Positions 42,160 through 55,477 of a stretch of 64,000 nucleotides of DNA are shown piece after piece. The DNA lies in NCBI RefSeq assembly GCF_902829295.1, contig NZ_CADEPL010000005.1, positions 82,201-146,200 of the forward strand, written 5' to 3'. A model generated the notes under the pieces. The model ran no database searches, was not told the origin of the DNA, and was given only the letters and a program-made list of their open reading frames with translations. The position numbers and the translations under genes were made by a program. The stretch is from Vogesella oryzae (lineage in GTDB: Bacteria; Pseudomonadota; Gammaproteobacteria; Burkholderiales; Chromobacteriaceae). The number at the start of each line of letters is the position of its first letter. Position 1 is the first letter of the stretch.

Positions 42160-42843
42160 TCACTTCTTCTTGGCAAAGCGGAAGCGCGGCGCCGGCGCTG
42201 GCGTCGGTGCAGCTTTCGGCACTGCCTGCGGTTTCGGGTCCTTCCGCGCCGGGGCCGGCCCGGCGGGCTTGGCATGGCGCGGGCGCGGCAGATCGGCCAG
42301 AGAAACCTCGATGCTGCGCTGCATGCCCGGCTGCAGGTCGTCCAGCCGCCACGGGCCGATAGCCACCCGCACCAGGCGCAAGGTGGGCAACCCCACTTTG
42401 GCAGTCATGCGCCGCACCTGGCGGTTCTTGCCTTCACTGATGATGATTTCCAGCCAGGTATCCGGCACCGTCTTGCGAAAGCGTACCGGCGGCTTGCGCT
42501 CCCACAGTGCCGGTGGTTCCGGCAACACCCGCACCTCGGCCGGCTGGGTAACGAAGTCACCGAGATCGACGCCGGCACGCAGCGCCGCCAGCTTGTCCTC
42601 GTCCGGCCGCCCTTCCACCTGCACCCAGTAGGTCTTCGGCTGCTTCCAGCGCGGATCGCTGATGCGATGCTGCAGTTCGCCATCGCCGGTCAGCAGCAGC
42701 AGGCCCTCGCTATCGGTATCCAGCCGGCCGGCCGGATAGACACCGGCTTGCGACACGCACGACTTCAGCGTCGGGTGCAGCGGGTGGTCGGAAAACTGGC
42801 AGATGACACCGTACGGCTTGTTGAGCAGGATGAGTTGAGGCAT
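42160..42843 (-). CDS. rluE: 23S rRNA pseudouridine synthase RluE
   Basis: RsuA-family pseudouridine synthase (227 residues). It starts LILLNKPYGVICQFSDH without an S4 domain, as RluE does, and has the catalytic Asp in AGRLDTDSEGLLLLT and the GKNRQVRRM motif. The predicted target is U2457 of 23S rRNA. The C-terminal 45 residues are a Pro/Ala/Lys-rich tail (PAGPAPARKDPKPQAVPKAA) probably disordered. Its position near icd is shared with E. coli. No strong ribosome site is visible before the ATG at 42843. Confidence 0.88.
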   Translation of the reverse strand: MPQLILLNKPYGVICQFSDHPLHPTLKSCVSQAGVYPAGRLDTDSEGLLLLTGDGELQHRISDPRWKQPKTYWVQVEGRPDEDKLAALRAGVDLGDFVTQPAEVRVLPEPPALWERKPPVRFRKTVPDTWLEIIISEGKNRQVRRMTAKVGLPTLRLVRVAIGPWRLDDLQPGMQRSIEVSLADLPRPRHAKPAGPAPARKDPKPQAVPKAAPTPAPAPRFRFAKKK

Positions 42844-43300
42844 GGCGAGTCACGGCAATAAACGAATGTCGCGATGATAACAAACGACGGCAAGCCCCGG
42901 TCACCCCGCCGTTTACCTGGCGAGCAGGCGGGGAAAACGGCGAATTCAAACATTCGTTTAAGAACACAAAACCACCATAGCTGCTATAGCGCGACGGAAT
43001 AGGAGGCTGCCGTCGTCGCCGCGCCGCAACACAATTCAGATTCGAACAAGCGTTCACTGCCAAAACGACATCAAAGTTCGAATGTGCGTCGAACAGAACG
43101 GCTGCGGCGAGGTATAATTCGCATCTGAAAAGCCGCCCGAGAGTCCGCGGGCATCTCCGTTCAGCGTACGCCACAAGCCGCCGGAACCCAGAGCCCGCCT
43201 TTCCTGAGTCTTTCCCCGCGTCGACACGGGTTGTCATCCCGCACAGCAAGCCCCCCGTGCCATCGTTATGTCGTCACAAGATAATCATGGAGATAGCGTA
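42844..43300 (+). promoter_or_regulatory. Upstream region of the monomeric isocitrate dehydrogenase gene (457 bp)
   Basis: No gene is seen. A perfect TATAAT lies at 43113-43118, but no good -35 precedes it (TCGAAC region), suggesting an activated promoter. TTCGAA occurs at 43041 and 43077, and GTCGAAC at 43087; this cluster could be an activator site. The leader of about 170 bases after the -10 is C-rich with no clear fold. The left part (42940-43010) is AT-rich. Confidence 0.5.
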
Positions 43301-45538
<2,238 letters not shown>

Positions 45539-45591
45539 ATCGCCGTAACAGGAAAGCGGCCGCCACGGCGGCCCGGCCTTCCGCACCCGAC

Positions 45592-45621
45592 AACGCCAGG
45601 GCATTGCCCTGGCGTTTTTTT
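45592..45621 (+). terminator. Terminator of icd2
   Basis: AACGCCAGGGC and GCCCTGGCGTT around ATT, followed by TTTTT. Confidence 0.92.
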
Positions 45622-45796
45622 GTGCCTGCCAGTCGCCGCCCGGCAGCATGCCCGGTAACGGCCACCGTTAACTCCGATACCGCTGCGGCCAACCTTGAAC
45701 TAACAATAACAAGCAGGAGCCGCCTTTTTGCCGCGGCCATAGACCGGGCCGTCGCGCGGCTTGCCACGCCATCGCTCAACAACAAAGGAGTCATCG

Positions 45797-47041
<1,245 letters not shown>

Positions 47042-47055
47042 GCCATGCCGTGACG

Positions 47056-47088
47056 AAGCACAAGGCCCGCAGTGCGGGCCTTGTGCTT
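47056..47088. terminator. Bidirectional terminator after icd
   Basis: AAGCACAAGGCCCGC and GCGGGCCTTGTGCTT form a perfect 15-bp stem around AGT, between convergent icd and the LysR gene. Confidence 0.85.
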
Positions 47089-47096
47089 TACAGCCT

Positions 47097-47116
47097 TGCG
47101 GCCAACGTTGGCCGCA
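47097..47116. repeat. Perfect 20-bp palindrome of paired repeats
   Basis: TGCGGCCAACGTTGGCCGCA between the icd terminator and the end of the LysR gene. Confidence 0.95.
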
Positions 47117-47121
47117 CGCCG

Positions 47122-48009
47122 CTATGCCCAGTCCGGCGCCATTGCCCGCACCGTGTCCAGTACCTGCTGTTTGGGCGCATCCGCGCGCTTGCCGGCGCGC
47201 CATGCCATCATCACTTCCCACTGCCACAACGGCAGGTCGCTGATCTGCAGCTTCACCAACCGTCCCTCGCGCAAATCCCGTTTTACCGTCACCTCCGGTG
47301 TGAAGGTCAGAAAGCCATGTTCCATCGCCAGCTCGCGCGCCGCCACTGCCGGCTGTACCGCGTGCAGCGGCCAACTGACCGTGCGATGCGGCCGCAACAA
47401 GGCCAGCAACTCGTCGCAGCCATCGCCCCAGAACTGTGGCGCCAACCGCTGGTTGGCCACCTCGGCCAGCGTCAAGCTGCCGGCGCGGGCCAGCGGATGG
47501 CTCTTATGCACCACCGGCACAATCGGCGAACGCCAGATACGCTCCATCTGGATACCGGCCATCGGCGGGCACTTCAGCACGAACCCCACCTCGGCGGTAC
47601 CGGTGAGCAGCCACTCCATGATCGTCGGAGAATGATCGGTACTGCAGCGGATTTCGAACGGTGCCTCGGCCAGCGCCAGCAATACCGGCCCGAACACCAC
47701 CGAGGCCAGCGACGGCAGGCAGGCCAGCGTCAGCCGCGGCAGCGCCGGTGCGCCCTGCACCGCCTTGCGGCCAACTTCCAGCGTCTCCAGCGCGCTACGC
47801 GCCGCCGGCAGAAAGGCCTGGCAGGCCGCCGTCGCCACGGCTCCGCGACGGTGCCTTAGAAACAGCTGCGCGCCAATATCGGCCTCCAGCGCGGCAATGC
47901 GCTGGCTGACCTGCGGTTGCGACCAGCCACGCCTGGCCGCCGCCTGGCTGAAGCTGCCGCAGGCAACGATATCCAGCAGCAGCGCCAGGTCATCCATCGA
48001 AATAGCCAT
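47122..48009 (-). CDS. LysR-family transcriptional regulator
   Basis: A 295-residue LysR regulator with N-terminal helix-turn-helix (DDLALLLDIVACGSFSQAAA, WSQPQVSQRIAALEADIGAQ) and an effector domain from about residue 88. The ATG at 48009 has GGAT at a fair distance; an in-frame ATG 12 bases upstream (48021) is possible. It is divergent from mdtH with 94 bases between, so control of that transporter is likely. The effector is unknown. Confidence 0.88.
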   Translation of the reverse strand: MAISMDDLALLLDIVACGSFSQAAARRGWSQPQVSQRIAALEADIGAQLFLRHRRGAVATAACQAFLPAARSALETLEVGRKAVQGAPALPRLTLACLPSLASVVFGPVLLALAEAPFEIRCSTDHSPTIMEWLLTGTAEVGFVLKCPPMAGIQMERIWRSPIVPVVHKSHPLARAGSLTLAEVANQRLAPQFWGDGCDELLALLRPHRTVSWPLHAVQPAVAARELAMEHGFLTFTPEVTVKRDLREGRLVKLQISDLPLWQWEVMMAWRAGKRADAPKQQVLDTVRAMAPDWA

Positions 48010-48103
48010 AATAAAATCCAATAGTAATTATTAGCTGTTAACGGCTTCTATGATAGCTAGCCCACCATGACAATAGGGCACCAATTCAGGGAATGGGGCG
48101 ATC

Positions 48104-49318
48104 ATGGCACGCATGGCACAGGCGCGACGACTGGGGCGCTATTTCATCTTTCTCGACACCGCGCTGGTGGTATTCGGCTTTTTCATCGTGTTTCCGCTGA
48201 TCAGCCTGCATTTTGTCGACCAGATGAGCTGGGCCGCGGCGGCCGTCGGGCTGGCACTGGCCATTCGCCAGCTGTTGCAACAGGGGCTGGGGCTGCTGGG
48301 TGGCTCGCTGGCTGACCGCTATGGCGCCCGACCGCTGATCGTGGGCGGCATGCTGCTGCGCGCGGCCGGTTTCGCCGCCATGGCCGAAGCGGAAAGCGCG
48401 ACGCTCTTGATATTTTCCTGTGTGCTGTCAGGGCTGGGCGGCACACTGTTCGATCCGCCGCGCTCGGCGCTGATCCTCAAGCTGACTCGCCCGTCCGAGC
48501 GCAGCCGCTTCTACGCGCTGCTGATGATGGTCGAGAGTGCCGCCGGCGTCGCCGGCGCCATGATTGGCTCCTGGCTGCTGCATTTCGACTTCTGGGGGGT
48601 GGGTATGGGAGGCGGCGCTATCTTCGTGTTGGCCGCGGCGGCCACCCTGTGGCTACTGCCGCGCTATCGCGTTCCCGCCCGCCGCAGCTCGCCGCTGGCT
48701 TCGATGCGCACGGTACTGGCCGATCGCCGTTACATGCAGCTGGTGCTGACCCTCAGCGGCTACTACGCGCTGGGCGTACAGATCATGCTGCTGGTGCCGG
48801 TCGTGCTGAAGCAACTGACCGGCAGCAACCAGGCGGTGGGCTGGATGTTTGCACTGGAAACCGTGCTGTCGCTAAGCCTGCTCTACCCCCTGGCGCGCAT
48901 CGGCGAGCGGCACTTCACGCCAGCGGGGCGCATTCTGTGCGGTATTGGACTGATGTGTTTCAGCCTGCTGCTGATGAGCATGATTCGCCAGCCGGTGATG
49001 GCCTTCGCAGTCCTGGCGCTGTTCTATATCGGCTCGCTGATTACCGAACCGGCACGCGAGACGCTGCTCGCCAGCATGGCCAGCAGCGAGGCTCGCGCCA
49101 GCTACACCGGCACCAGCCGGCTGGGCCTGGCACTGGGCGGTGCCGCCGGCTACCTGGGCGGCGGCTGGCTGCTGGATATTTCACGTAGCATGGCGTTGCC
49201 GGCCTTGCCGTGGCTGGTACTGACCGTAGTCGGCATCGTCACCCTGCTGGCGCTACAGCGGCAGTTGCAGACGCCATCGATTGGCCGGCTGCACGCCAGC
49301 GGCGCATTGGGACAATAA
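48104..49318 (+). CDS. mdtH: MFS multidrug transporter MdtH
   Basis: Twelve-helix major facilitator (404 residues) strongly resembling E. coli MdtH along its length: QARRLGRYFIFLDTALVVFG, FPLISLHFVDQMSWAA, SGLGGTLFDPPRSALILKL, and EPARETLLASMASSEARASY are nearly identical to the E. coli blocks. MdtH exports quinolones when overproduced; the natural substrate is unknown. GGGGCGATC precedes the ATG. It shares a terminator with the convergent cold-shock gene. Confidence 0.92.
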   Translation: MARMAQARRLGRYFIFLDTALVVFGFFIVFPLISLHFVDQMSWAAAAVGLALAIRQLLQQGLGLLGGSLADRYGARPLIVGGMLLRAAGFAAMAEAESATLLIFSCVLSGLGGTLFDPPRSALILKLTRPSERSRFYALLMMVESAAGVAGAMIGSWLLHFDFWGVGMGGGAIFVLAAAATLWLLPRYRVPARRSSPLASMRTVLADRRYMQLVLTLSGYYALGVQIMLLVPVVLKQLTGSNQAVGWMFALETVLSLSLLYPLARIGERHFTPAGRILCGIGLMCFSLLLMSMIRQPVMAFAVLALFYIGSLITEPARETLLASMASSEARASYTGTSRLGLALGGAAGYLGGGWLLDISRSMALPALPWLVLTVVGIVTLLALQRQLQTPSIGRLHASGALGQ

Positions 49319-49350
49319 AAAAACCCGCATCTGGCGATGCGGGTTTTTGC
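49316..49350. terminator. Bidirectional terminator between mdtH and the cold-shock gene
   Basis: AAAAACCCGCAT and ATGCGGGTTTTT around CTGGCG; U-runs on both strands. Confidence 0.9.
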
Positions 49351-49371
49351 AGGCAAAACCGCGTAACGCGA

Positions 49372-49575
49372 TTACACCTTCTGGATATTGGACGCTTGCT
49401 TGCCCTTCGGGCCTTGGGTCACTTCGAAGCTTACACGCTGACCTTCAGCCAGCGATTTGAAACCTTGCACATTGATTGCGGAGAAATGTGCAAACAGGTC
49501 TTCACCACCCTCATCCGGAGTGATGAAACCAAAACCTTTAGCGTCGTTGAACCACTTAACGATACCAGTTGCCAT
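49372..49575 (-). CDS. Cold-shock protein, CspA family
   Basis: Single-stranded nucleic-acid chaperone (67 residues) with both RNA-binding motifs, KGFGFI and DLFAHF. It starts [18 protein letters not shown]. The upstream gap to clpS is about 240 bases, so a long leader of the kind found in cold-regulated csp genes is possible, but no cold box is identified. Which paralog it is cannot be told. Confidence 0.95.
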   Translation of the reverse strand: MATGIVKWFNDAKGFGFITPDEGGEDLFAHFSAINVQGFKSLAEGQRVSFEVTQGPKGKQASNIQKV

Positions 49576-49813
49576 GTGTCACTAAACCTCAAGTAGACGG
49601 TAGCAGGTTGGTGAGGCCTGCAAATTATTGAGAGCTTGCGCGCAGCAGCAGGTACAGTAATACATACGGCTGACACGTCACAGCGGAACACCGACTGCAG
49701 TTCTACGCTCTGGCTGTGACAACGTCAAGACAATGCAATAGAAAGCGGCAGACCTTGAAAAAGCCCTTGCCCGAACCAAAATTGAATTGAGCGCGAATTC
49801 GCAGAAGGCTCCC

Positions 49814-50122
49814 ATGTCTACGCAGTACAAGGATGATGTTTCAACAGAGGCTACAAAAGTCCGGGCGAATCCGCCGCCTCTGTATAAGGTCTTGTTACTA
49901 AACGATGATTTTACCCCGATGGATTTTGTGGTAGAGGTGTTGCAGCACTTCTTCCACATGGACGCGGAAAAAGCCACCCGCGTGATGTTGCAGGTCCACA
50001 ATGAAGGCAGGGGTCTTTGTGGTGTTTACACCAAAGACATCGCCGCCACCAAGGTTGCACAAGTTTTGCAGCACGCACAGACGCACCAGCATCCGCTGCA
50101 GTGTGTCATGGAGGAAAACTGA
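49814..50122 (+). CDS. clpS: ClpA adaptor protein ClpS
   Basis: N-end-rule adaptor (102 residues) that hands proteins with destabilising N-termini to ClpAP. The core [20 protein letters not shown] carries the NDD and Met residues of the N-degron pocket, and [19 protein letters not shown] is the ClpA interface. The ATG at 49814 has AGAAGG upstream. Its stop overlaps the clpA start (TGATG), so the two are coupled. Confidence 0.96.
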   Translation: MSTQYKDDVSTEATKVRANPPPLYKVLLLNDDFTPMDFVVEVLQHFFHMDAEKATRVMLQVHNEGRGLCGVYTKDIAATKVAQVLQHAQTHQHPLQCVMEEN

Positions 50123-52404
50123 TGATTGCCCAGGAACTGGAAGTAAGCCTGCACATGGCGTTCATGGATGCACGGCGCAAGCGGCATGAATTCATCAGCG
50201 TTGAGCACCTGCTCTTGGCGATGACCGACAACCCGTCTGCGGCCGAAGTCCTGCGTGCCTGCGGTGCCAATCTCGAGCAGCTGAAAAAACAGCTGTCCGA
50301 CTTTATCGACGAACACACCCCCACCGTACCGGGTGATGCCGACGTGGAAACCCAACCCACGCTCGGTTTCCAGCGCGTGATCCAGCGCGCCATCCTGCAC
50401 GTGCAGTCTTCCGGCAAGAAGGAAGTCACCGGGGCCAACATCCTGGTCGCCATTTTCGGCGAAAAGGATTCGCATGCCGTGTACTACCTGCACCAGCAGG
50501 GTATCTCGCGCCTGGATGTGGTGAACTTCATTTCCCACGGCATTACCAAGCAAAGCTCCAAGCCTTCCTCCAGCTCGAGCAGCCAGGATCACCACGACAG
50601 CGGCGAGAACGAGAACGAGGATGGCAGCGGCTCGCCGGGTGGCGCACTGGAAAACTATACCCAGAACCTGAACCAGCAGGCCCGTGACGGCAAGATCGAT
50701 CCGCTGATCGGTCGCGAGCACGAAGTCGAGCGCGTGATCCAGATTCTGTGCCGCCGTCGCAAGAACAACCCGCTGCTGGTCGGCGAGGCCGGCGTGGGCA
50801 AGACCGCCATTGCCGAAGGGCTGGCGCGTCGTATCGTGGCTGGCGAAGTACCGGAGGTACTGACCCGCGCCACCGTGTATTCGCTGGACATGGGCGCGCT
50901 GCTGGCCGGCACCAAGTATCGCGGCGACTTCGAACAGCGCCTGAAACAGGTGATCAAGCAGCTGTCCGAAGACAGCCACGCCATCCTGTTCATTGACGAG
51001 ATTCACACCCTGATCGGCGCTGGCGCCGCATCCGGCGGCACGCTGGATGCGTCCAACCTGCTGAAGCCGGCGCTGTCCAATGGCAGCCTGCGCTGCATTG
51101 GCGCCACGACGTATGGCGAATATCGCGGCATCTTCGAGAAGGACAGCGCACTCTCCCGTCGCTTCCAGAAGATCGATGTGCCGGAGCCATCGGTAGAACA
51201 GACTATCGAGATCCTGAAGGGGCTGAAGAGCCGCTTCGAGGCACATCACGGGGTGAAATACACGTTGGCCGCGCTGTCTACCGCAGCCGAGCTGTCCGCC
51301 CGCTACATCAATGACCGTCATTTGCCGGACAAGGCCATTGACGTGATTGACGAAGCCGGCGCGGCACAGAAAATCCTGCCCAAGTCGCGTCAGAAGAAGG
51401 TGATCAACAAGGGCGAGATCGAGGACATCATTGCCAAGATCGCGCGCATTCCGGCCAAGACCATCTCCAGCGACGACCGCAATGTATTGAAGAACCTGGA
51501 CCGCGATCTGAAAAGCGTAGTGTTCGGCCAAGACAAAGCCATCGAGGCGTTGGCCGCGGCCATCAAGATGTCGCGCTCCGGCCTCGGCAACCCGCAAAAG
51601 CCGATCGGCTCCTTCCTGTTCTCCGGTCCGACCGGGGTGGGCAAGACCGAAGTGGCCAAGCAGCTGGCCTACTTCCTCGGCGTGGAGCTGATCCGCTTCG
51701 ACATGTCCGAGTACATGGAGCGTCACGCAGTATCGCGGCTGATCGGTGCGCCTCCGGGCTACGTCGGTTTCGAGCAGGGCGGCTTGCTCACCGAGCAGAT
51801 CAACAAGCATCCGTATGCGGTGCTGCTGCTGGACGAGATCGAGAAAGCGCATCCGGATATCTTCAATGTGCTGCTGCAGGTCATGGATCATGGCACGCTG
51901 ACCGACAACAACGGCCGCAAGGCGGACTTCCGCAACGTGGTGATCATCATGACCACCAACGCCGGCGCCGAGTCGCTATCCAAGGCCTCGATCGGCTTTA
52001 CCGGCAGCAAGCAGACCGGGGACGAGATGGCTGACATCAAGCGGCTGTTCAGTCCGGAGTTCCGCAACCGCCTGGACGCCATCATCCCGTTCCGCATGCT
52101 GGACGAAGCCATCATCCTGCAGGTGGTGGACAAGTTCCTGATGCAACTGGAGCACCAGCTATCAGACAAGAAAGTGGACATCCATTTCAGCGACGAGCTG
52201 CGCAAGCACTTGGCAAAGAATGGTTTCGATCCACTGATGGGTGCCCGCCCGATGGCACGCCTGATCCAGGACACCATCCGCAAGGCGCTGGCCGACGAGC
52301 TGCTGTTCGGCAAGCTGGCGCATGGCGGCGAAGTCACTGTCGATCTGGACGACGAAGGCAAGGTCGCGCTGAGTTTCGGCGAGGTAGCCGAAGCCATGGT
52401 CTGA
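50122..52404 (+). CDS. clpA: ATP-dependent Clp protease ATP-binding subunit ClpA
   Basis: AAA+ unfoldase (760 residues) feeding ClpP. N-domain (about 1-140), a Ser-rich linker ([13 protein letters not shown], about 150-180), D1 with Walker [10 protein letters not shown] and D2 with [13 protein letters not shown]. The C-terminal part has [25 protein letters not shown] precedes the ATG and it overlaps clpS by one base. No clpP is in the window. Two repeat cores (51264 and 51549) lie inside. Confidence 0.96.
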   Translation: MIAQELEVSLHMAFMDARRKRHEFISVEHLLLAMTDNPSAAEVLRACGANLEQLKKQLSDFIDEHTPTVPGDADVETQPTLGFQRVIQRAILHVQSSGKKEVTGANILVAIFGEKDSHAVYYLHQQGISRLDVVNFISHGITKQSSKPSSSSSSQDHHDSGENENEDGSGSPGGALENYTQNLNQQARDGKIDPLIGREHEVERVIQILCRRRKNNPLLVGEAGVGKTAIAEGLARRIVAGEVPEVLTRATVYSLDMGALLAGTKYRGDFEQRLKQVIKQLSEDSHAILFIDEIHTLIGAGAASGGTLDASNLLKPALSNGSLRCIGATTYGEYRGIFEKDSALSRRFQKIDVPEPSVEQTIEILKGLKSRFEAHHGVKYTLAALSTAAELSARYINDRHLPDKAIDVIDEAGAAQKILPKSRQKKVINKGEIEDIIAKIARIPAKTISSDDRNVLKNLDRDLKSVVFGQDKAIEALAAAIKMSRSGLGNPQKPIGSFLFSGPTGVGKTEVAKQLAYFLGVELIRFDMSEYMERHAVSRLIGAPPGYVGFEQGGLLTEQINKHPYAVLLLDEIEKAHPDIFNVLLQVMDHGTLTDNNGRKADFRNVVIIMTTNAGAESLSKASIGFTGSKQTGDEMADIKRLFSPEFRNRLDAIIPFRMLDEAIILQVVDKFLMQLEHQLSDKKVDIHFSDELRKHLAKNGFDPLMGARPMARLIQDTIRKALADELLFGKLAHGGEVTVDLDDEGKVALSFGEVAEAMV

Positions 52405-52424
52405 ACTGTCCATTCATAAAACAG

Positions 52425-52450
52425 CGCCCCGCTTAGCGGGGCGTTTTTTT
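52425..52450 (+). terminator. Terminator of clpSA
   Basis: CGCCCCGC and GCGGGGCG around TTA followed by seven T; the repeat palindrome starts on the last T. Confidence 0.9.
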
Positions 52451-52469
52451 GCGGCCAACGTTGGCCGCA
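52450..52469. repeat. Perfect 20-bp palindrome of paired repeats
   Basis: TGCGGCCAACGTTGGCCGCA directly abutting the clpA terminator U-run, between convergent clpA and xerD. Confidence 0.95.
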
Positions 52470-52506
52470 ACATGCTGAAACCAAGGGGAGTCGCGGCCAG
52501 CACCAG

Positions 52507-53397
52507 TTAACCACGCGGATGATGCATGGCATGCAGCGCCTTCAGCCGTTCGCGCGCCACGTGGGTATAAATCTGAGTGGTAGACAGGCTGGCATGGCCC
52601 AGCAACAGCTGCACCACACGCAAATCGGCACCATGATTTACCAGATGTGTCGCAAAGGCATGACGCAAGGTATGCGGCGACAGAGGCGGTATCCCCGCCT
52701 GACGGCCGTACTTGACGATCAGGTGCCAGGCCATCTGCCGCGTCATCGCCTGCTTGCGATTGCTGACAAACAGGTCATCGCCGCGCACTGCCCCCATGAT
52801 CAGCGGCCGGCTTTCTGCCAGGTAGCGTCGCAACCAGCCTTCCGCCAGCTCGCCCAGCGGCACCAGCCGCTCCTTGTTGCCCTTGCCGATGATGCGCACA
52901 TAGCCCTCATTCAGATGCAACTGCGGCAGCGTCAACCCGACCAGCTCGCTGACCCGCAGCCCGGTGGCATACAGGGTTTCGATCAGCGCACGGTCACGTA
53001 GCCCAAGTGTGGTGTCCACGTCCGGCGCCGCCAGTAAGGCCTCGACATGCCCCTCCGACAGCGAACCTGGTAGTCGCAAGCCCAACCTGGGAGCCTGCAG
53101 ATGCACGGTTGGATCATCGGCCCGCAGCTTCTGCTGACACAAGTAATGGTAAAAACGGCGGGCAGCTGACAGGCGCCGGGCGCGGGTAGCGGGCTTGTCG
53201 GTCTCGATCAGCTGCAGCATCACCTGCTCCAGCGCCGGGGTATCGGCGGTGTCGAGGTTATGCCCATACGGCTGCAATGCCTGTTCCAGCCGTTGCAGAT
53301 CACGGCGATAAGCCGCCAGGGTATTGGCAGACAGATTATCTGCCAGCCACAAGGTGTCGAGGAATGCGTCGAGATAGAGAGAAGCGGCTACCGTCAT
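52507..53397 (-). CDS. xerD: Site-specific tyrosine recombinase XerD
   Basis: Chromosome-dimer resolvase (296 residues) acting with XerC at dif. The catalytic residues are Arg148 (TGLRVSE), Lys172 (GKGNKE), His242 and Arg245 (PHTLRHAF), His268 (GHASL) and Tyr277 (QIYTHV). The N-terminal SAM-like domain (YLDAFLDTLWLADNLSANTL) is typical. It is a housekeeping recombinase, not a sign of a mobile element. The start at 53397 lacks a clear ribosome site; a repeat decamer (53401-53410) lies three bases upstream of the start. Confidence 0.93.
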   Translation of the reverse strand: MTVAASLYLDAFLDTLWLADNLSANTLAAYRRDLQRLEQALQPYGHNLDTADTPALEQVMLQLIETDKPATRARRLSAARRFYHYLCQQKLRADDPTVHLQAPRLGLRLPGSLSEGHVEALLAAPDVDTTLGLRDRALIETLYATGLRVSELVGLTLPQLHLNEGYVRIIGKGNKERLVPLGELAEGWLRRYLAESRPLIMGAVRGDDLFVSNRKQAMTRQMAWHLIVKYGRQAGIPPLSPHTLRHAFATHLVNHGADLRVVQLLLGHASLSTTQIYTHVARERLKALHAMHHPRG

Positions 53398-53420
53398 CTA
53401 TGCGGCCAACGTTGGACATG

Positions 53421-53449
53421 AAAAAAGCGCCAGCAGTTGCTGGCGCTTT
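53421..53449 (-). terminator. Terminator of the rpsP-rimM-trmD-rplS operon
   Basis: AAAGCGCCAGCA and TGCTGGCGCTTT around GT; on the minus strand it is followed by TTTTTTCATG. Confidence 0.92.
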
Positions 53450-53478
53450 CAGGGTACGACAAGTCAAACCATAACGGC

Positions 53479-53838
53479 TTACTTGCGAACCAGTTTTTCC
53501 TTGATACGTGCCGACTTACCGGTACGACCACGCAGGTAGTACAGTTTGGCGCGACGTACGTCACCACGGCGCTTCACTTCAACGGAAGCTACCAGCGGGG
53601 AGAAAGTCTGGAAAGTACGCTCAACGCCTTCGCCGGAAGACAGCTTGCGCACGATGAAGGAGCTGTTCAGACCACGGCTACGCTTGGCGATTACCACACC
53701 TTCGTAAGCCTGCAGACGCTCGCGGTTACCTTCCTTCACTTTTACCTGAACGATAACGGTATCGCCCGGTGCAAATTCAGGGATGGTTTTACCCAGACGG
53801 GCGATTTCTTCCTGTTCCAGTTGCTGGATCAGATCCAT
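53479..53838 (-). CDS. rplS: 50S ribosomal protein L19
   Basis: Ribosomal protein of 119 residues at the 30S-50S interface. Typical blocks: [36 protein letters not shown], and [27 protein letters not shown] precedes the ATG. Last gene of the operon; it starts two bases after the trmD stop. Confidence 0.98.
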   Translation of the reverse strand: MDLIQQLEQEEIARLGKTIPEFAPGDTVIVQVKVKEGNRERLQAYEGVVIAKRSRGLNSSFIVRKLSSGEGVERTFQTFSPLVASVEVKRRGDVRRAKLYYLRGRTGKSARIKEKLVRK

Positions 53839-53839
53839 G

Positions 53840-54610
53840 TTAATGCTCCTTGTTTTTGCCGGAATCTTGTTCCTGCTGGTACTCCGCCAGCAGCCGAGAT
53901 TCCTGTTTGGTCAATGTGCGCGACGCCAGCAGATCGGGACGGCGCTCGAAAGTGCGCCCCAGAGACTGCTTCAGCCGCCACTTGGCGATCATGGCGTGAT
54001 TGCCGGACATCAGGACATCCGGGACACGCACACCACGATATTCTTCCGGCCGAGTGTAATGCGGGCAATCCAGCAGATCGTTCACGAACGAATCTTCATA
54101 GGCGGACTGCGCATCGTTGAGCACGCCGGGCAGCAAACGCAGCACCGCGTCCATCAACACCATCGCAGGCAATTCGCCGCCGGATAGCACATAATCCCCA
54201 ACCGAGATTTCTTCGTCGACTTCGCTGTCGATCAGGCGCTCGTCAATACCTTCATAGCGGCCGCACAGCAGGATCAGCCCTGGCTTTTGTGCCAGTTCCG
54301 CCGCCTTGGAGTGCGTCAGCCGGCCACCTTGCGGTGACAGATAAATAACGTGGCTTTGCTCGACACCTTGCGCCGACTGCCGGGCTTTCGCCGCGGCAAT
54401 GGCTTTTTCCAGCGGCTCTACCATCATCACCATGCCAGGCCCACCGCCGTAAGGGCGATCATCTACGGTATGGTAATTGTCGGTAGTGAAGTCGCGCGGA
54501 TTCCAGGCGCCGAACTGCCAGATCGACTGTTCCAGTGCCCGCCGGGTTACCCCGAAGCGGGTCAGCGAATCGAACATCTCAGGGAACAGCGTAATGGCAT
54601 CAAGCTGCAT
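53840..54610 (-). CDS. trmD: tRNA (guanine-N1)-methyltransferase TrmD
   Basis: SPOUT enzyme (256 residues) making m1G37 in tRNA to prevent frameshifting. The trefoil-knot SAM site is visible as [17 protein letters not shown] and [20 protein letters not shown], with the [13 protein letters not shown] motif upstream. The start overlaps the rimM stop by one base, so coupling is likely. Confidence 0.98.
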   Translation of the reverse strand: MQLDAITLFPEMFDSLTRFGVTRRALEQSIWQFGAWNPRDFTTDNYHTVDDRPYGGGPGMVMMVEPLEKAIAAAKARQSAQGVEQSHVIYLSPQGGRLTHSKAAELAQKPGLILLCGRYEGIDERLIDSEVDEEISVGDYVLSGGELPAMVLMDAVLRLLPGVLNDAQSAYEDSFVNDLLDCPHYTRPEEYRGVRVPDVLMSGNHAMIAKWRLKQSLGRTFERRPDLLASRTLTKQESRLLAEYQQEQDSGKNKEH

Positions 54611-55119
54611 TAATAATCCAGGCCCCAGTCCACGGTGATGCGTTTTGCGGCCAGATCAACATCGACAATGTAATCCGACACAAAAGGTATCAGCCGCTCA
54701 TCCGTTTCACCACGGACAACCAGAACGTCGTTGGCACCGGTTTCCATCAAGTCGGCTACTTTGCCCAACACGATGTTCTCGCGGTTGACCACTTCGAGGC
54801 CAATCAAATCAATCCAGTAATACTCATCCGCCGGAGGCTTGGGCAACTGTTCACGCGGAACAGCTACCTGCATGCCACGCATGGCTTCCGCCACATCGCG
54901 GTCATCTACTTCCTCGAACTTCACCACCAGCGCCTTGGGCTGGACGGCACCGTCTTCGAAAGTAAAAGCCTTCCATTCGCCGTTTTTCTGCTTCAACCAC
55001 CACTGCGGGTAGTCGAACAGACTGTCGGTATTTTCGGTGTCTGCCTGGACTTTCACCCAGCCACGAACACCAAAGGCGCCGCGGACGAACCCCATTACCA
55101 CTAGATCTGCGTCACGCAT
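54610..55119 (-). CDS. rimM: 16S rRNA processing protein RimM
   Basis: Ribosome maturation factor (169 residues) that binds S19 during 30S head assembly. The N-terminal barrel ([20 protein letters not shown]) and the PRC-barrel ([20 protein letters not shown]) are both complete. AAGG precedes the ATG at 55119. Second gene of the operon. Confidence 0.97.
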   Translation of the reverse strand: MRDADLVVMGFVRGAFGVRGWVKVQADTENTDSLFDYPQWWLKQKNGEWKAFTFEDGAVQPKALVVKFEEVDDRDVAEAMRGMQVAVPREQLPKPPADEYYWIDLIGLEVVNRENIVLGKVADLMETGANDVLVVRGETDERLIPFVSDYIVDVDLAAKRITVDWGLDY

Positions 55120-55151
55120 GCGCCTTGCTTCCTTGCTGGCCTAAAGACAAA

Positions 55152-55400
55152 TCAGGCAGCTTTGGACTGCTCTTTCAGCAGCTTGGCAACAGCGTCGGTC
55201 ACTTGCGCGCCAACACCGATCCAGTGGTTCACGCGGTCCATGGCCAGGCGAACACGTTCCTGCTTGTCGTTGGCTACGGCGTTGTAGAAGCCCAGACGCT
55301 CGATGAAGCGGCCGTCACGACGGTTGCGGGAATCGGTAACAACTACGTTGTAGAACGGACGGTTCTTGGAACCGCCGCGGGCGAGGCGAATAACTACCAT
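55152..55400 (-). CDS. rpsP: 30S ribosomal protein S16
   Basis: Small-subunit protein of 82 residues ([40 protein letters not shown]). GAGGA precedes the ATG at 55400. First gene of the rpsP-rimM-trmD-rplS operon. Confidence 0.98.
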   Translation of the reverse strand: MVVIRLARGGSKNRPFYNVVVTDSRNRRDGRFIERLGFYNAVANDKQERVRLAMDRVNHWIGVGAQVTDAVAKLLKEQSKAA

Positions 55401-55477
55401 TGTCGATTATCCTCAAAAATTCGGATTCGTAGAAAAGCCCCCGATTCTATGGCATTTTTCCCTTACGCCGCAAGTGC

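Noticed and set aside
40300..42861. Very long open frame opposite aceK and rluE (about 850 codons), and similar ones opposite icd2 (43274-45649), dppD/dppC (7243-9219) and mltA (1554-4010)
   Set aside because: Their products are His/Gln/Arg/Ala-rich with no domains, and they mirror the codon structure of well-identified genes on the other strand, as is common in GC-rich DNA.
52507..53397. Tyrosine recombinase as evidence of a prophage or integron
   Set aside because: Length, catalytic residues and N-terminal domain match housekeeping XerD, and no att sites, phage genes or cassettes lie nearby.
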